A DNA stretch of 64,000 nucleotides, taken from NCBI GenBank assembly GCA_026929865.2, contig CM049407.1, positions 22,030,501-22,094,500 of the forward strand. Direction: 5' to 3'. The stretch is from Hyperoplus lanceolatus (Eukaryota > Chordata > Actinopteri > Uranoscopiformes > Ammodytidae). Shown in pieces: positions 1 through 12,538 of the stretch. The number at the start of each line of letters is the position of its first letter. The first letter of the stretch is position 1. The translations under genes were made by a program, and so were the position numbers. Under the pieces are notes generated by a model, which saw only the letters and a list, made by a program, of their open reading frames with translations, searched no databases and was not told where the DNA came from.

Positions 1-548
1 CATTTCTGTCACATATGAAATGTTATTTTTAGAGTGTTTGACTCTGAAAGCACACAGGAAGGAAGTGGATTAAAGTCCATCCATTCGGAGGAATAATGTT
101 CCAATGGCGAGAGCAGAAATGTCACCCTTAAATACTGTATCTGTCCATTGAAATGCAGAGAAATTAATTGTTATCTCAAAGCTGTTGAGATACCCTGACG
201 ACAGACATAAAGTAACCTCCTTAATCTGCTTACACTATATACATGCTTAAGCCAGTGACTATATTATAATATGGCCATGTGCGGCACTATCTAATAACAA
301 CCCAGACAAGTGTTCTCTGTAACAAAACACAGAGCCGATCGCAAAGTCTTGCAATGTTGTTAGGAGACTTTGTGTCCAGGTAAAAAGGTAAGACTTAAAA
401 GGCCCTGAATTATTCAGTATCAGAACTTGAGGTGGTGCTGTTAAGAAAGGTTATTTCAGCATGGAAGGCCTTTTTTTCCATGCTTCCCCTAAATCCTTTT
501 GTGAGAGTAAAAATGGTCTGCATCGTTGAAAGTTCAGGTGGATACATT
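1..548. other. unannotated AT-rich sequence
   Basis: No convincing exon, RNA gene or repeat is visible. It ends at the TA target of the Tc1 element. Confidence 0.5.
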
Positions 549-550
549 TA

Positions 551-836
551 CACTCAACAAAAATATAAACGCAACACTTTTGTTTTTGCTCCCATTTTTC
601 ATGAGATGGACTTGAAGATTTAAAATTCATTCCAGATACACAATATTACCATTTCTCTCAAACATTGTTCACAAATCTGTCTAAATGTGTGATAGTGAGC
701 ACTTCTGCTTTGCTGAGATAATCCATCCCACCTCACAGGTGTGCCACATCAAGATGCTGATCTGACATCATGATTAGTGCACAGGTGTGCCTTAGACTCT
801 CCACAATAAAAGGCCACCCTGAGATGTGCAGTTTTG
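551..836 (+). repeat. left terminal inverted repeat of the Tc1 element
   Basis: This segment matches the reverse complement of 1825-2110 with scattered substitutions. Landmarks shared by both arms are the terminal cactcaacaa, the block aggtgtgccacatcaagat, and the block cacaataaaaggccac. Confidence 0.9.
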
Positions 837-848
837 TCTCACAGCAAA

Positions 849-1791
849 ATGCCACAGATGCCACAAGCATTGAGGGAGCGTGCAATTGGCATGCTGACAG
901 CAGGAATGTCAACCAGATCTGTTGCTCGTGCAATGAATGTTCATTTCTCCACCATAAGCCGTCTCCAAAGGCGTTTCAGAGAATATGGCAGTACATCCAA
1001 CCGGCCTCACAACCGCAGACCACATGTAACCACACCAGCCCAGGACCTCCACATCTAGCAGGTTCACCTCCAAGATCGTCTGAGACCAGCCACTGAGACA
1101 GCTGCTGAAACAATTGGTTTGCATAACCAAACAATTCCTGCACAAACTGTCAGAAACCGTCTCAGGGAAGCTCAACTGCATGCTCGTCGTCCTCATCGCG
1201 GTCTTGACCTGACTCCAGCTCGTTGCCGTAACAGACTTGAGTGGGCAAATGCTCACATTCGATGGCGTCTGGCACGTTGGAGAGGTGTTCTCTTCACGGA
1301 TGAATCTCGGTTTTCGAGTGGCCCATGGTGGTGGTGGGGTTATGGTATGGGCAGGCATCTGTTATGGACAAAGAACACAGGTGCATTTTTATTGATGGCA
1401 TTTTGAATGCACAGAGATACCGTGATGAGATCCTGAGGCCCATTGTTGTGCCATACATCCATGAACATCAACTTACGTTTCAGCAAGATAATGCACGGCC
1501 CCATGTTGCAAGGATCTGTACACAATTCTTGGAAGCTGAAAATGTCCCAGTTCTTGCATGGCCAGCATACTCACCGGACATGTCACCCATTGGGCATGTT
1601 TGGGATGTGCTTGACCGGCGTATACGACAGCGTGCACCACTTCCCACTAATATCCAGCAACTTCGCACAGCCATTGAAGAGGAGAGGAGTGGACCAACAT
1701 TCCACAGGCCACAATTGACAATCTGATAAACTCTATGCGAAGAAGATGTGTTGCACTGCATGAGGCAAATGGTGGTCACACCAGATACTGA
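849..1791 (+). pseudogene. Tc1-like transposase, broken
   Basis: Translation starts at the ATG at 849 (MPQMPQALRERAIGML) and would end at the TGA at 1789-1791 (GGHTRY). The N-terminal paired-like helix-turn-helix is clear (AGMSTRSVARAMNVHFSTIS), followed by a basic RPHNRRPHV stretch. The DDE core is recognisable: first Asp in FTDES (codon 1299-1301), second Asp in QQDNARPH (codon 1487-1489), then exactly 34 residues to the third position. That position reads SPIGHVWD, so the expected Glu is Gly (codon ggg at 1592-1594). Other damage is an in-frame TAG after DLHI near 1056, a deletion of a few dozen codons after FSS near 1320, a frame change near 1385, and a small insertion near 1683. The enzyme would cut and paste the element in the nucleus; this copy cannot. 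Confidence 0.93.
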
Positions 1792-1824
1792 CAGGTTCTG
1801 AGTCCCCAGACCCCCAATAAAGCA

Positions 1825-2110
1825 AAAAAATGCACATTTCAGAGTGGCCTTTTATTGTGGTCAGTCTAAGGCACACCTGTGCACTAATCATGATGTCAGA
1901 TCAGTATCTTGATGTGGCACACCTGTGAGGTGGGATGGATTATCTCAGCAAAGCAGAAGTGCTCACTATCACACATTTAGACAGATTTGTGAACAATGTT
2001 TGAGAGAAATGGTAATATTGTGTATCTGGAATGAATTTTAGATCTTTAAGTCCATCTCATGAAAAATGGGAGCAAAAGCAAAAGTGTTGCGTTTATATTT
2101 TTGTTGAGTG
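1825..2110 (-). repeat. right terminal inverted repeat of the Tc1 element
   Basis: This is the inverted partner of 551-836. It ends in ttgttgagtg immediately before the TA target copy. Confidence 0.9.
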
Positions 2111-2325
2111 TATGTATAATGATACCTCCTCCCCGGTCGTCCTCTGCAGTGCTCAATGAAGGGCATTCAGTAAGAAGTGCCTCTGTGTTTTTCCTATGCT
2201 CTCTTCTCATTTTTTTTCCAGACTACCGCTGCTCCAGCTACGCACTGTATCTGCATGGAACCATCCCATGCCAAATGAATGTGCCCACGCCTGTCCACCT
2301 GCAAAGGACCTCCTTCGGTGTCCTT

Positions 2326-2378
2326 GCGTGTCTTGAAAGGCGCCTTTAAATAAAATGTATTATTATTATTATTATTAC
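2326..2378 (+). repeat. severely 5'-truncated LINE 3' tail (L2-like)
   Basis: The sequence cttgaaaggcgcctttaaat followed by aaaatgt and an (ATT)n tail has the same layout as the 3' end of the LINE at 21335-21420. Only the last few dozen bases of the element are present, as expected of an aborted reverse-transcription insertion. A SINE that borrows the same LINE tail is an alternative. Confidence 0.55.
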
Positions 2379-2380
2379 AG

Positions 2381-4516
2381 TATACAAGGTCACATGCATT
2401 CATTTCACTCCATCCCACAGGGACAAATATACACAGATGTATCATTTACAACTGTCCTCTCCTGCTATCTGCTGTTCTTCTTGCTACACAGTGCAGCATT
2501 TTCAATAAGAGGTAAGGTTGTCAGGATGGAAAGGTATGGTATGGTTTCCCAAAGACATGGAGTATGTGACAATAGATGTTGGAATACATAAAATAGTTAA
2601 TATTTTGCAAACCTTCTACGGATGTCTTTGGATTAGAACTGACTGGTGTAGCTGTTGTGAGACAGCGCTACAGTTTATTTGATGACATGCTTGTCATACA
2701 GCTAAAACACGGGATCCACTTTCCTTGTATCGCACACCATACACTTTATTATTACATCAGCTACAAACATGTATTTTAACAATCCACATTTCAAACACAA
2801 CAGCAGCATGTATGTACTTGAAAATTATATTTTTCATGGCATCCTTGTGTATATGTATCCAATTTTAAATATGACATTGTAAAAGGACAAAGAAGTTTAG
2901 ACATAGCAAAGGATCCTGGGTAGTATGAAAACACTTTGAAACTCTTAAAAACAGAGACAGGATAGTACATACACATATTTTGTCAGTGGTGTACGCAGAT
3001 TTTATTCAGTGCAGATCTTCTGTTCTATGTTATCGTATCGCATTGCTGAATAAATTGAATATAATATTGTGCTCTGAGTTATCCAACATGTCTCATATCC
3101 TGCATTAGGCTGCATGTTCAATACATGATGAACAAAAAAAAAATGTTTTTTAGAAATTGATACAATTACTCTAAACAAATAATATCATTACTGATAAATT
3201 TGGCTGTATTTTACACTGTATGTGCTGCTACCATTGGATTTTCCAGAGAATCTGTGCCCTTGTTTTACAACACAGGGAAAATGGCTGCTGATGAACCAAT
3301 AAAAGCAAAAGCATTCAGAGTCTCTGTCTTTGGCAAAATCCTCTTTGTGGCACAAAAATAAACACAACCACTAAAGAACGAATGCCACAGAACGCATGCT
3401 AAAAACCAGCACTAAACTATCATTAGAAATTTAAAAAAATACACTACTAGCACCTACAATGCCAGCAAGTATATGAGCATGTCTCCAGTCCTTCAGCATA
3501 ATGCTTTTCAGAGACGTCTGGAATCACTTTCACTCATGGATTCATTGCCAATCATCCAGCAAAAAAATCCCCCAGTTTTTGTAGAAGTAGCAGCCACTTG
3601 TATAACCACTGCCAGATCCGTTCTGATTGCGCCATAAAAAGACCATTTGCTATGCTGGGCTCAGTCTGCTCTGCGTACAGCACCGGTGGATCATTGCACC
3701 AGGCACTATTTAGACACAGCTTTTCTCTCAACCAGAAGAACATACTTTCAAGCTCTTCGATATCTTTCCAGCCACCAGAAGACAATACATAATATTGTTG
3801 TGTGTGTGTAAATGTTATTGTATGTGTATGAGTATATGTATGTGTATGCATGTATGAAATTCCTGTAGAACTATAAGATACACAATGACATATCAGAATC
3901 ATCTCAGTTCATTTAGTTTGATGACTTCTTAGCTCCTGACACTCTTGACCTGTCTATATACTAGTGTCCAGCTTGTGAGAGGCCATAGAGTGTATTTGCA
4001 GGAAGGCTCTGTCACTAGCTCATCCCTCAAAGGGCCGTAGGCGGTGGCAAGTGTTAAAGTGGCTGCCCAAAATCGAGCGGTTGCGGGTGACGGATGGCCC
4101 CTGGCATGATGTATGGCTGCTGCTTGTCTTCCCCACAGGGCCCGCAATGTCTTGTGTTCAGCCAAGTGACCTCCGCTTCCCCTCCGTGCATCCCTTTCGA
4201 GTCTCCCCAGAGCGCCCACAGTCTGCTGTCTGTAGTTGGAAATATAATCCATGGTAGGACATGGCACATGCTGAGTGATGGGCCTCATTGTCCCTGGGAT
4301 GGAAATCAGATTTTTCCCGAGTTTCTTTGTTCCGGCATACACAGCTTCTGCACTGATCTGAGGCACACCCCTCTGTAGAGTTGGGATTCATTCAATCTCT
4401 TTACATTTGCTCAGTGAACGATAGAACTCAGTGTGACGTATATAGGCCTAATGCAGGCTCAGTGCTGCAGAATTTATTTACTGGATAAATAGACGAGAGA
4501 GTAAATATATAATAAT
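2381..4516. other. unannotated sequence
   Basis: Mostly AT-rich with nothing recognisable. A GC-richer patch at about 4000-4380 stands out from its surroundings. It has no clear open exon with paired splice sites and matches no repeat I know. Confidence 0.4.
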
Positions 4517-4578
4517 TTAAAGGTGCAGTCAACAAGTGATTTTGACAACAAGAATTCTCCAGAATCGCTGACTCTTAA
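4517..4578. repeat. internally deleted copy of the TTAA foldback element
   Basis: A 62-bp unit begins and ends in TTAA. The left end reads AGGTGCAGTCA and then jumps straight into the right arm (gtgattttgacaacaag, then ctccagaatcgctgact). The longer copies at 30870-31237 and 49630-49975 have about 300 bp between these parts, so this is a deletion derivative retaining both termini. Confidence 0.8.
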
Positions 4579-5341
4579 AGGGGTATATTAAACTGATTGA
4601 TTACCTTTTTTTTGTATGTTTGACATTGATGAGTTTCCAGAATTCTTGAATATGTTGAATATTGGGATATTTCTTTGTCCAGATGCATGGCTGATCCACA
4701 GTTGGCAAGTGATCAAAAATTGTTCTACAAATGCTTAGAACGACAGTCGGTTAGCATCCAGTTATTCGTAAACAGCGCATTCAACTCTATTTGGCACTAT
4801 GAATTTGAGTCTTATAGGTTTAGAATTGACTTGAATTGTTCAAAAGGTTGAGGTCTGTTAGAAAATCAATCCTTACACTGAGACATGTGCCTTATACAGT
4901 CCACCTAGAATCCTTACACAGCATCACCCTTTAACAGGTCTGAGCCATTAATCGGCCAACCTTTGCAATGCTGGGGTCATGTGTGTATTGTCAGAATGCT
5001 GTGAAGTCATTTTTATGATTCTTGCTTTAGTTGCCATTCACCCCACACCACTAAATAATGGGTCACTGAACTTCCATAACAGGGAGAACCGCCAGGTGCT
5101 GACACACTACATTTTCACCCACACCATAACTACGCGGGTAAATACACACACACGTTGAGGTATTAGATTTGGCAGGTCATTCAACTCTCCCCCTAGGCAT
5201 CTGAAATTTTTGCGACCGCAAACTGTTTTTATTTTTTGCTTTAGCTCCAAATAAACAGTTCACCTGAAAGGCTTCAAGTGTTTAGCATATTTCAAGCAGT
5301 CTCCATGAGCTTCGGAAACTGAAAACAACGCACACAGGCAT

Positions 5342-5408
<67 letters not shown>

Positions 5409-6223
5409 TACACAGGAAAAAAAATTACATCTCACCCACTTAGCAAAAAGCATGTAAGGGTAGCATCACAATTTCATCCTTGACTCGAGACTGTGTCCAA
5501 ATCAATCAATACATTTTTTTCTGTGAGTAAACAGAGGGTATGAATTGGCTTGTCAAGTGCACAAAATGCTTGAAGCGTTAAATTCGACATCTTGGATAGA
5601 ATCTATTCATAATTAGATTTTGATTTTTTTATCCCATTGGCATGACTCAGCAATGAAAAAAAACTGAAGAAGTTAGCAAGTGGGGGTGTTAAAGCTGAAG
5701 TTTTTCTTCCTTTAATTTAACCATTGGTGAGCATGCTGCTTGGTTTGCTCCAGTGCCCCAGGTATATTTGGGTAGCATCAGCCTCACCTCTCTAACTTTG
5801 CCCATGCAGAGCTGGGGGCGCTGCTGGAGGATGAAGTCACAGCGCCACAAGATTATTCATGTATGTCTTCTGCATCTCCCTTGGCAACAGTGAAGGCGAG
5901 GACCCAGTCATTCAACACATGCTACTGCTCCTAATGCCGAGGTGGTGCTCTCTGACCATGCACAATGAGAGAGAGAGAGAGAGAGATATACACATACACA
6001 CACATACAGAGAGAGAAACACACAGGGAGAGAGAGAGACAGATAGTGTTTCCATTTCAAAAATATAAAGAAGTAGCTTTTTATTCATCATTAATCAATAC
6101 TCTAATTCATTAATGCTACTTAGTTTATACATAGACTGCTACTGCACAGCTGATATACATTTGGCATGTGGACTGTCTACCTGATTACTGTAAACAAGCC
6201 TTTGTCTTTCTTATTTTGACTAA
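4579..6223. other. unannotated sequence with microsatellites
   Basis: No gene is seen. Apart from the (AC)n tract at 5343 there is a mixed GA/CA low-complexity patch at about 5968-6042. Confidence 0.4.
5343..5406. repeat. (AC)n microsatellite
   Basis: About 32 uninterrupted dinucleotide units; likely polymorphic. Confidence 0.98.
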
Positions 6224-6965
6224 AAGGGTTGGTGGTTCGATCCACGCCCTGCCACTTGAGTGGTGGTTGTTGTGTCCTTGGGCAAGACACTTCACCCACC
6301 TTGCCTCTTGTGAATGTCGATAGTTAGCCTGCTATCATTAGCTGGATCCCAAATTGGAGACCGCGTCCTTGGAAGGACATGGTCTACGTGGTCTATGAAG
6401 GCTATAGTCTGTGAAGGCCGATTCGAAGGCCGAACCAGCGTTGTTCAACGGGACGGTCTCCGCAGGTCTCCGTTTACGAGCATTTCCGGTTTGCGTGACG
6501 ACTCGCTGCTCCTGTGCTGCCTAGCAAACATGATTGCTGCCAACGGAGACAGCCTTGTCAACGGAGGAAAAAAGAAAAAGAAGTTGCCTACTAGACGAAA
6601 AGAAAAAAAAGTACAAGAAAAAAAGAAAGACACGTTGCTGTTTTGTTATTTTTTATCTTATTTTATGCCATCTCTGAAAAAAACGCAATGAATCTTGGGA
6701 TATATTGGGCCACGAAGGATCCATCTGTTGCAGCCTTCAAAACCGTGAAACGAAGGCTGCATTTCTCGGCCGCATATGAAGGAGCCTTGCAAATGGACCA
6801 AGCCTTTGCGCGCCGCTATGGCGCAATCGGTCTTCAAATGCAGCCTTCGTAGGCTGTAACCCCTGAATTGAGATTCACCGAGTGTGTGTGTGAATGGTAA
6901 CGTGAAAATAGAAACAGGTCTCCTCAACAGGATTAACCTGTATACATAAAGGTTAAAATAAAATA
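6224..6965 (+). mobile_element. tRNA-derived SINE, interrupted
   Basis: The left part (6224-6316) holds a Pol III B-box-like motif, ggttcgatcc at 6233-6242, followed by the block gtccttgggcaagacacttc seen in many fish tRNA SINEs. The expected downstream block (gtgtgtgtgtgaatgg) does not follow directly but appears at about 6882-6897, after some 560 bp of unrelated sequence. The right part runs into an A-rich tail (aaaataaaataaaaacaat). The A-box half is not evident, so the 5' end may be truncated. The B-box and the tail fix the + orientation. Confidence 0.75.
6317..6879. mobile_element. non-autonomous DNA-transposon-like insert inside the SINE
   Basis: This segment separates the two SINE halves. 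It carries repeated gaaggc-type words in both orientations: tatgaaggctatag, gaaggccgattcgaaggccg, cgaaggctgcattt, and atgcagccttcgtaggctg near the right edge. Such inverted, subterminal repetition is typical of short non-autonomous DNA transposons in fish. I could not find clean terminal repeats or a target duplication, so the superfamily is left open. There is no transposase. Confidence 0.5.
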
Positions 6966-7740
6966 AAAACAATACTAATTTAAGGTAAAATTGTCAATAC
7001 ATTGATAGATAAAATCCCTATGTTATTTTGATGACACTCTACAGAATGAGATTTGAGAAAAACATTCACGTGCCCTCACTCCCTCACAGGTCAGCTCTTC
7101 ATTATTTGAATAGTTGGTTTTGTGCAGGATATTTGTTTTTGTTCTAAATTAAGATCTGATATAGTTGGTAAATGTATTCGTTTGAATGAATATATTTCCA
7201 TTCACATATTTGTTGCATTATTATTTCTTTGCCTTGATTTCTAATCCTTATTCTCTGGCTTGTATAGCTAGTGCGCATGAATTCCACTTCTCCACCAGGT
7301 GTTTTCAATGTGGGCTAAACCATGTAGATTGACGAATGGGGAGGGAGCAATGGGCTTTCTTTAGTAGTTTATTTTTCTACCCATCTTTAGTTAAATAAAC
7401 TCTAGCCTCAATAATTTGTTGTAAAGTTAAAGTACTATATAATGGGCTTATGTATAGACACTTATTCATATTCTAGTTTTCTGTAATTGTTTGTTTTCAC
7501 TTCACCGTTTGTATTTAAGACTTAATTTGCCCCAAACCTATGTAAAGCGTACAGTTTGGGGCATCAGACTTTTGTCTGTTGGCTGGGGACCCTGCTGTCT
7601 GTGAGTTGATTGTATTCATGCCATGCAACGGAATTGCCAAAAAAAAGAAAAGAATAGAAAGTAAGGATAAACAGAGTTTTGAACCAAGTCCCTGAACTTT
7701 TGTCCTCATTTTGGCACATCATTCAAAACATCTACAAACA
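6966..7740. other. unannotated AT-rich sequence
   Basis: No supported exon or repeat. Confidence 0.4.
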
Positions 7741-8260
7741 TCTACACCTCACACACACTGAAGATTAACCCCAATGCGTCTGGTGATCCCCTGACTTTTA
7801 CCTGTAACTCTGCCAGCAGGTACATTTTGTTTTACTTATCTGGTAGAATATCTCTATGTATTCAAAGGACTGACACAGAAATTTGTACCGACATTTATGT
7901 GTTCCCAGAAGATACCGTGATAATGACCTTTTGTGATCCCCTGGGTTTTCCTCTTAATGTCAGCAGGTTGACAAATGTTAATGATTGGGTAGATTGCCCA
8001 GAAATTGGGAAACGGACATTCCTGTCTCCCTCAGGATAACTTATAATCAGCTGTATCCCTTGAGCTTTTCACATTAAGTTTAATGGTGGCAATAGTATTG
8101 GGCTCACAGGCTAAACTAAGCTCTGTTAGCATTTACCTGAAAGCACCACTGAACCTTGTGCTCGGCATACTAATGGCAAGCAAACCAAAAAGTACCCCTT
8201 TATTGCCTACCTTACATAGGCTTACAGTTATCATATTCCATGTAGATGTGGCTAATTTGT
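7741..8260 (+). repeat. old copy of a widespread fish dispersed repeat with internal subrepeats
   Basis: Two diverged subrepeats occur in the same order: ctggtgatcccctgactttt at 7781-7800, then gtgatcccctgggttttcct at 7934-7953, with gccagcagg- and gtcagcagg-type words after each. Words such as ttgtaccgacattta and ctccctcaggataact match, from memory, a long repeat common in percomorph genomes. The same family recurs at 42500-42715. It has no coding capacity. Confidence 0.6.
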
Positions 8261-9414
8261 CCTGCTATAAAAGTCAGCCAGCAGTCAAACCGAATACTGC
8301 AGTTTTGAACGGGTAGCTTACATACCAATATATTTGCAATCTTGTGTTGATTCTGTCTCTATCTACACAAATGAACCCTACCGAGTCATCCTCCTGCTTC
8401 TTTGCTGGGTAGGGCTGATGCGAATACACAAGTTCATTTTGTTTTACTGAATTCACAATGAGGAATTTCACTTGGCGGAGTAAAAAACTGAGTGAAACCC
8501 TCGGTGTAAATTCAATGTTCGGGTGAGAACAATTGAAGAAAAAGACGTTGCGAATTGATTTGAGATGAGAACATCTTCCAACCCTTCTATTATCCAAAAC
8601 AGTGCAGACGCTTGAACTGAATAAAACCCAGTGCAGTCATGTTATTTTGTTAATGGTGACTATGCCGGGGCCATTTCTTGCTTATTTGATCTCTCCAGAG
8701 ATCACATGTTGACCAGACTACAAATAAATCAATGCTAACACGTATTTGATCAAACTTTAATTTGATATGTAAGGACTGCTCTGTTTCAAGCTAAACTGGC
8801 ACAAGTTGTTAGCTTTTTTTAATTTGAAAAAGGGAAAGGAAAGGTTGAGTCACACACACACACGTACACCTGCCCATACACACAACTCCGCTGTGACTTG
8901 TCTATGAATTATGACGGCATCCTGCTGCCTCCCCAGAATTACATTCTGGCGGGTGTGATGAATTTGCACTGCGACAACACACTCCACACAGGTTGATTTG
9001 ATTGTACACCTGCTTGGCTATTTTACAGGTGCTATTCATGCTAGCAAAAGACAGCAGACTTCTTCTGAGAATTGCTCCCCCAAGTCTTACACCAACGGGT
9101 TTCTCGGGGCCTGCCAGCATGCTGATTCCAAAGCTAAATGGATCAGCCGCAGCGTGCTATTGGTGAGTTTCATTACTATTTGTTTTTTATCTCCCAGTTC
9201 TGTTGCACTGGTAGTAGGATTTCTCCTTCATAATGTTATACTCTCCCTGAAATGCAGTGAATAATTCAATTGGCCAGGAAAAATATATTGAGTTTGGACT
9301 TTTCCAGGGCCGTATAAATATTTCTGTAACATCTATGAAAAACACACAAATTGCAGCTGCAGCAATATCAGCTTTAACTGTATTGGCTGATTTATAATGA
9401 TGGTAGGATCTGCT

Positions 9415-9445
<31 letters not shown>

Positions 9446-10821
9446 ACGGAGCTGAAATGTATTGCATGCTGAAAGGGCATTGGCATTGCCCGCAAGTTTA
9501 GCAAATAATATAAGTAACTTGATGACCCTCGACTGACGATAGGGGCACTCTCCACATTCTTCCCTCAACAAATACCATTCGGGTGCCATTAAACAGCATT
9601 TTAACACTTCCCCCCTCCCACACACACGCACTGCATTAGCTCTAACTGGAGATGATGCTTATCCAATTTTGGCAGAAAAGCATATTTAATTTACATTAAT
9701 AGATTTAATTTTCATTTCTTATAAAACACATTAACGCAATATACCGTTTATATAATAGGCGGAGTAAAGATTTGGTTCTCATTAAATAGCCACTTTTGTT
9801 TTATTTTGTTAATCACCATAACATCTGTCCTTTACCCCAAATGCATGGTATGTTTTTTTGATCAACACATTCTGAGCTTTATTTATAACTTATCAGTTTG
9901 TTTATTTAATAAAGGAAAGAAGATGAGAGGAATCCAAAATACTACGGAAACGACAGTCACCGATAAAGATATGCAAATTCTCACTCAAAATATTATTAAA
10001 CAGCATAGGTCACACAAATGATTGTGTTCCTGTGTGTACACAGACATATACGGAAGACAAACGTAAGAATGAAAAACTATAATTCAGTATATTTAGATGC
10101 AAAGTGGTTTTATCCAAAAATGGCAGCATTTTGACCCATTTTTATGAGCTTGTCTTCTCGTGATATAATATATATAGGCTATGCTACTATAAATAAAACA
10201 TGGTCATGGTATAGTGTTGATGAATAGTTGGACTTCATAGGGTTGTGAGTTAAAGTATAGAACTCAAAATAAAACGTTCAAGTGAGTAATTTCGATTGGC
10301 GTGTGTGTTAGTGGAACTTACATTGCATGTGTGTGTTTCAATTGTTCAATTGACAACTAAAGCGAGTTATCTTAACTTAACTTATATAGCTGACCAGTTT
10401 CAAACAAATTCAGGGTAAGAATTGAATACATTTGCCAACTTGCAGACTTTTACGATCATGTGTGTGGCTGCAGGAGTCCACCAGTCTTAATTACCAGTCG
10501 AACACGTGTACTACTAACACTGGTTATTTTTGGACCTGTTCAAACGGCGCTATCTGCTGAATATTAATGGATGGTGCTCAGGTTGCTCACAGGTTAATGC
10601 GTGTCCTTCCTGATGAATAACTAAGGAATAATGTATTATGCATAAGACTGGCTGTTTCCCTGCTTGGGGCTTTCGCAGTTGTCTCGGGTGTCTATATGTT
10701 GGAAGGTGTTGGAGGCCACCATCAGGATGTAGTGGTTCTGGATAATTAGTATAATAAGAATGGAGTTGAGGTAGTGGTTTTCAACTAAATGCAACATTAA
10801 CTAGAATTAGGAAATAGTCAG
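8261..10821. other. unannotated sequence with a short (TG)n tract
   Basis: Nothing gene-like is supported. A (GT)n microsatellite of about 14 units lies at 9417-9445. Confidence 0.4.
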
Positions 10822-11072
10822 TCAAAGGTGGTATCTTCATTTCTGGAGAACGCTTGTTGTCAAAATCACTTTGTCAAAATCAGTGAATATTTCCTCACGA
10901 TCCACTAGCCTACCTGTCCGTGCTGTGTGTGTGCTCTGAAAATAATCTGGAGTAACTAGACAGCCTAGACTCTGTAAACTGGTATAGAGACAAGTGGTAT
11001 CTAAACGAAGGGACCCAACATAGCTAGCAACATGCCTGTTTACAGAGTCTATACTGCGTATTAACACTGCGG
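10822..11072 (+). repeat. TTAA foldback element, right end missing
   Basis: It aligns to the left arm and centre of the copy at 30870-31237: tctggagaacgcttgttgtc, then cagcctagactctgtaaact, then tttacagagtctatactgcg. It stops at about 11072, before the right arm that should follow. The left end has tcaaaggtgg where the consensus has ttaaaggtgg. This is an old, truncated copy. Confidence 0.8.
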
Positions 11073-12471
11073 TTATGATTGGTCACATTTTCACACTGAT
11101 TCAGTCGTGTTTTAACATGTCATTTTTTAGATTTGTGCCTTGAATTAGCAACTGCTTCGAAAGTTATAGCCTTTACAGATACAGACGAGAGCTGAGAAAA
11201 CCAAGTCCAGAATTGTTACTTACATTTCCATGAGTCTATGCGCTGTATACAGTATATGCTGTAGGCATTTTCTATATATACGAAGCCTATACTCCCACTG
11301 TGCATTTCTCAAACAGCTTTTAGAGTTCTATAAACCAGCACATGCCGCCTATATCATAGCGCTCTATGTTATGATAGGCTCCAGACACTGTTTTACAAAA
11401 GAGATGGTGGCTTAAGAGTGAGATGCTGGTGAAATAATGGAAGGGAATACATGAGAATGGCCAGAGGGTTGTGGATTGTTAGCTGGCTGAGTGAAGCTGC
11501 TTTCGCTGTACTAGTTTACACAAACCCATGGGCAGCCGGTCCATGTAAACAGAATATTTATTTAATCGTCTTCTTCTGCACCAGGGACTGTTGTTCCATC
11601 TCAAGTGAAAAATAAATAAATAAGCTGAACGTGGATTTGTTTGACTCTTTCCACTGGCAGAGCTAGGCTTCCGATGGCATTTAAAATCTCACTATACAGG
11701 CCTATTGATTAGCTGCGGTTATATTGATTTGAGGGAGCATGTCAGCGGAAGATTCCATTGTTAGTTGATTGATGAAAACATTTTTGCTTTTCAGCTATAC
11801 CCAATGTGAATAAGCAATTTAAAAATTTGTTCTTTGTGAATGCTGGAAAAATGTCATTGTGTGTTTGTGTGTGTGTGTGCGTGCCCAGCCCTATCTTGGC
11901 ACACATGTCCTGCCCCATGTTGTGAGTGCTCCCACAGAGCTGTAATAACACACCTCAGTGCGGTCTGAAATATTCATGGGCAGGTAAAGCCCATCACTCC
12001 GAGTTAGTCCCATGGATTCCTTATTATCACCCCCTTCTGCTCCACACCCCCGGGTCACTTTATTTCACCTGCCATTTTCACCTGCATCCCACTCGCCTCT
12101 CAGCTACTGGCCGCACATCACAGTGTGTCCGGGCACTGTCCCACTCTTTATTACACTTTCTGTATTTCAACTGGTTTATAAAAAGGGTTAGAATTGTTCT
12201 TTGGCTGCCAGAATCCATGTATTACATGAATTCAATATTTTAATTGGTATCAAAGTTTTAATTTGAAGTGAGAAGCCCATCGGCTTTATGTCTTTGTTGC
12301 TTCAAACTTCAGTTTTCTGAACATATTATACTTGGGTCTTGGGAGGTGAAAGGTTTTCATCCAACATCTTACTATTGCTAAGGTGATGCCATTGACCATT
12401 TGCCAAAATGTTTTAGTTTGTTGCCCTAATGTTAAGATTTTCATGAAAAAAAAACACATTTCTTTCCTTTT

Positions 12472-12538
<67 letters not shown>

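Larger units (their letters stand above)
551..2110 (+). mobile_element. Tc1/mariner-family DNA transposon, full length, non-autonomous by decay
   Basis: The element is 1560 bp and is flanked on both sides by a TA dinucleotide (549-550 and 2111-2112), the target duplication made by the Tc1/mariner superfamily. Both ends read cactcaacaaaaatataaac going inward, and the inverted repeats extend about 286 bp on each side. Between them lies a decayed transposase of the DD34E type. The ends and body are still easy to align, so the insertion is moderately old rather than ancient. It cannot encode a working enzyme, but its ends look complete, so it could in principle have been mobilised by a related transposase while one was active. 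The superfamily call is firm; the exact subfamily is not. Confidence 0.95.

Noticed and set aside
2208-2349. Possible exon after a tttttttccag acceptor, with several Cys
   Set aside because: There is no matching donor, and the segment runs straight into a LINE-type tail; no protein family is recognised.
4000-4380. GC-richer block with open frames on both strands
   Set aside because: No consistent splice sites or known domain; noted only as compositionally distinct.
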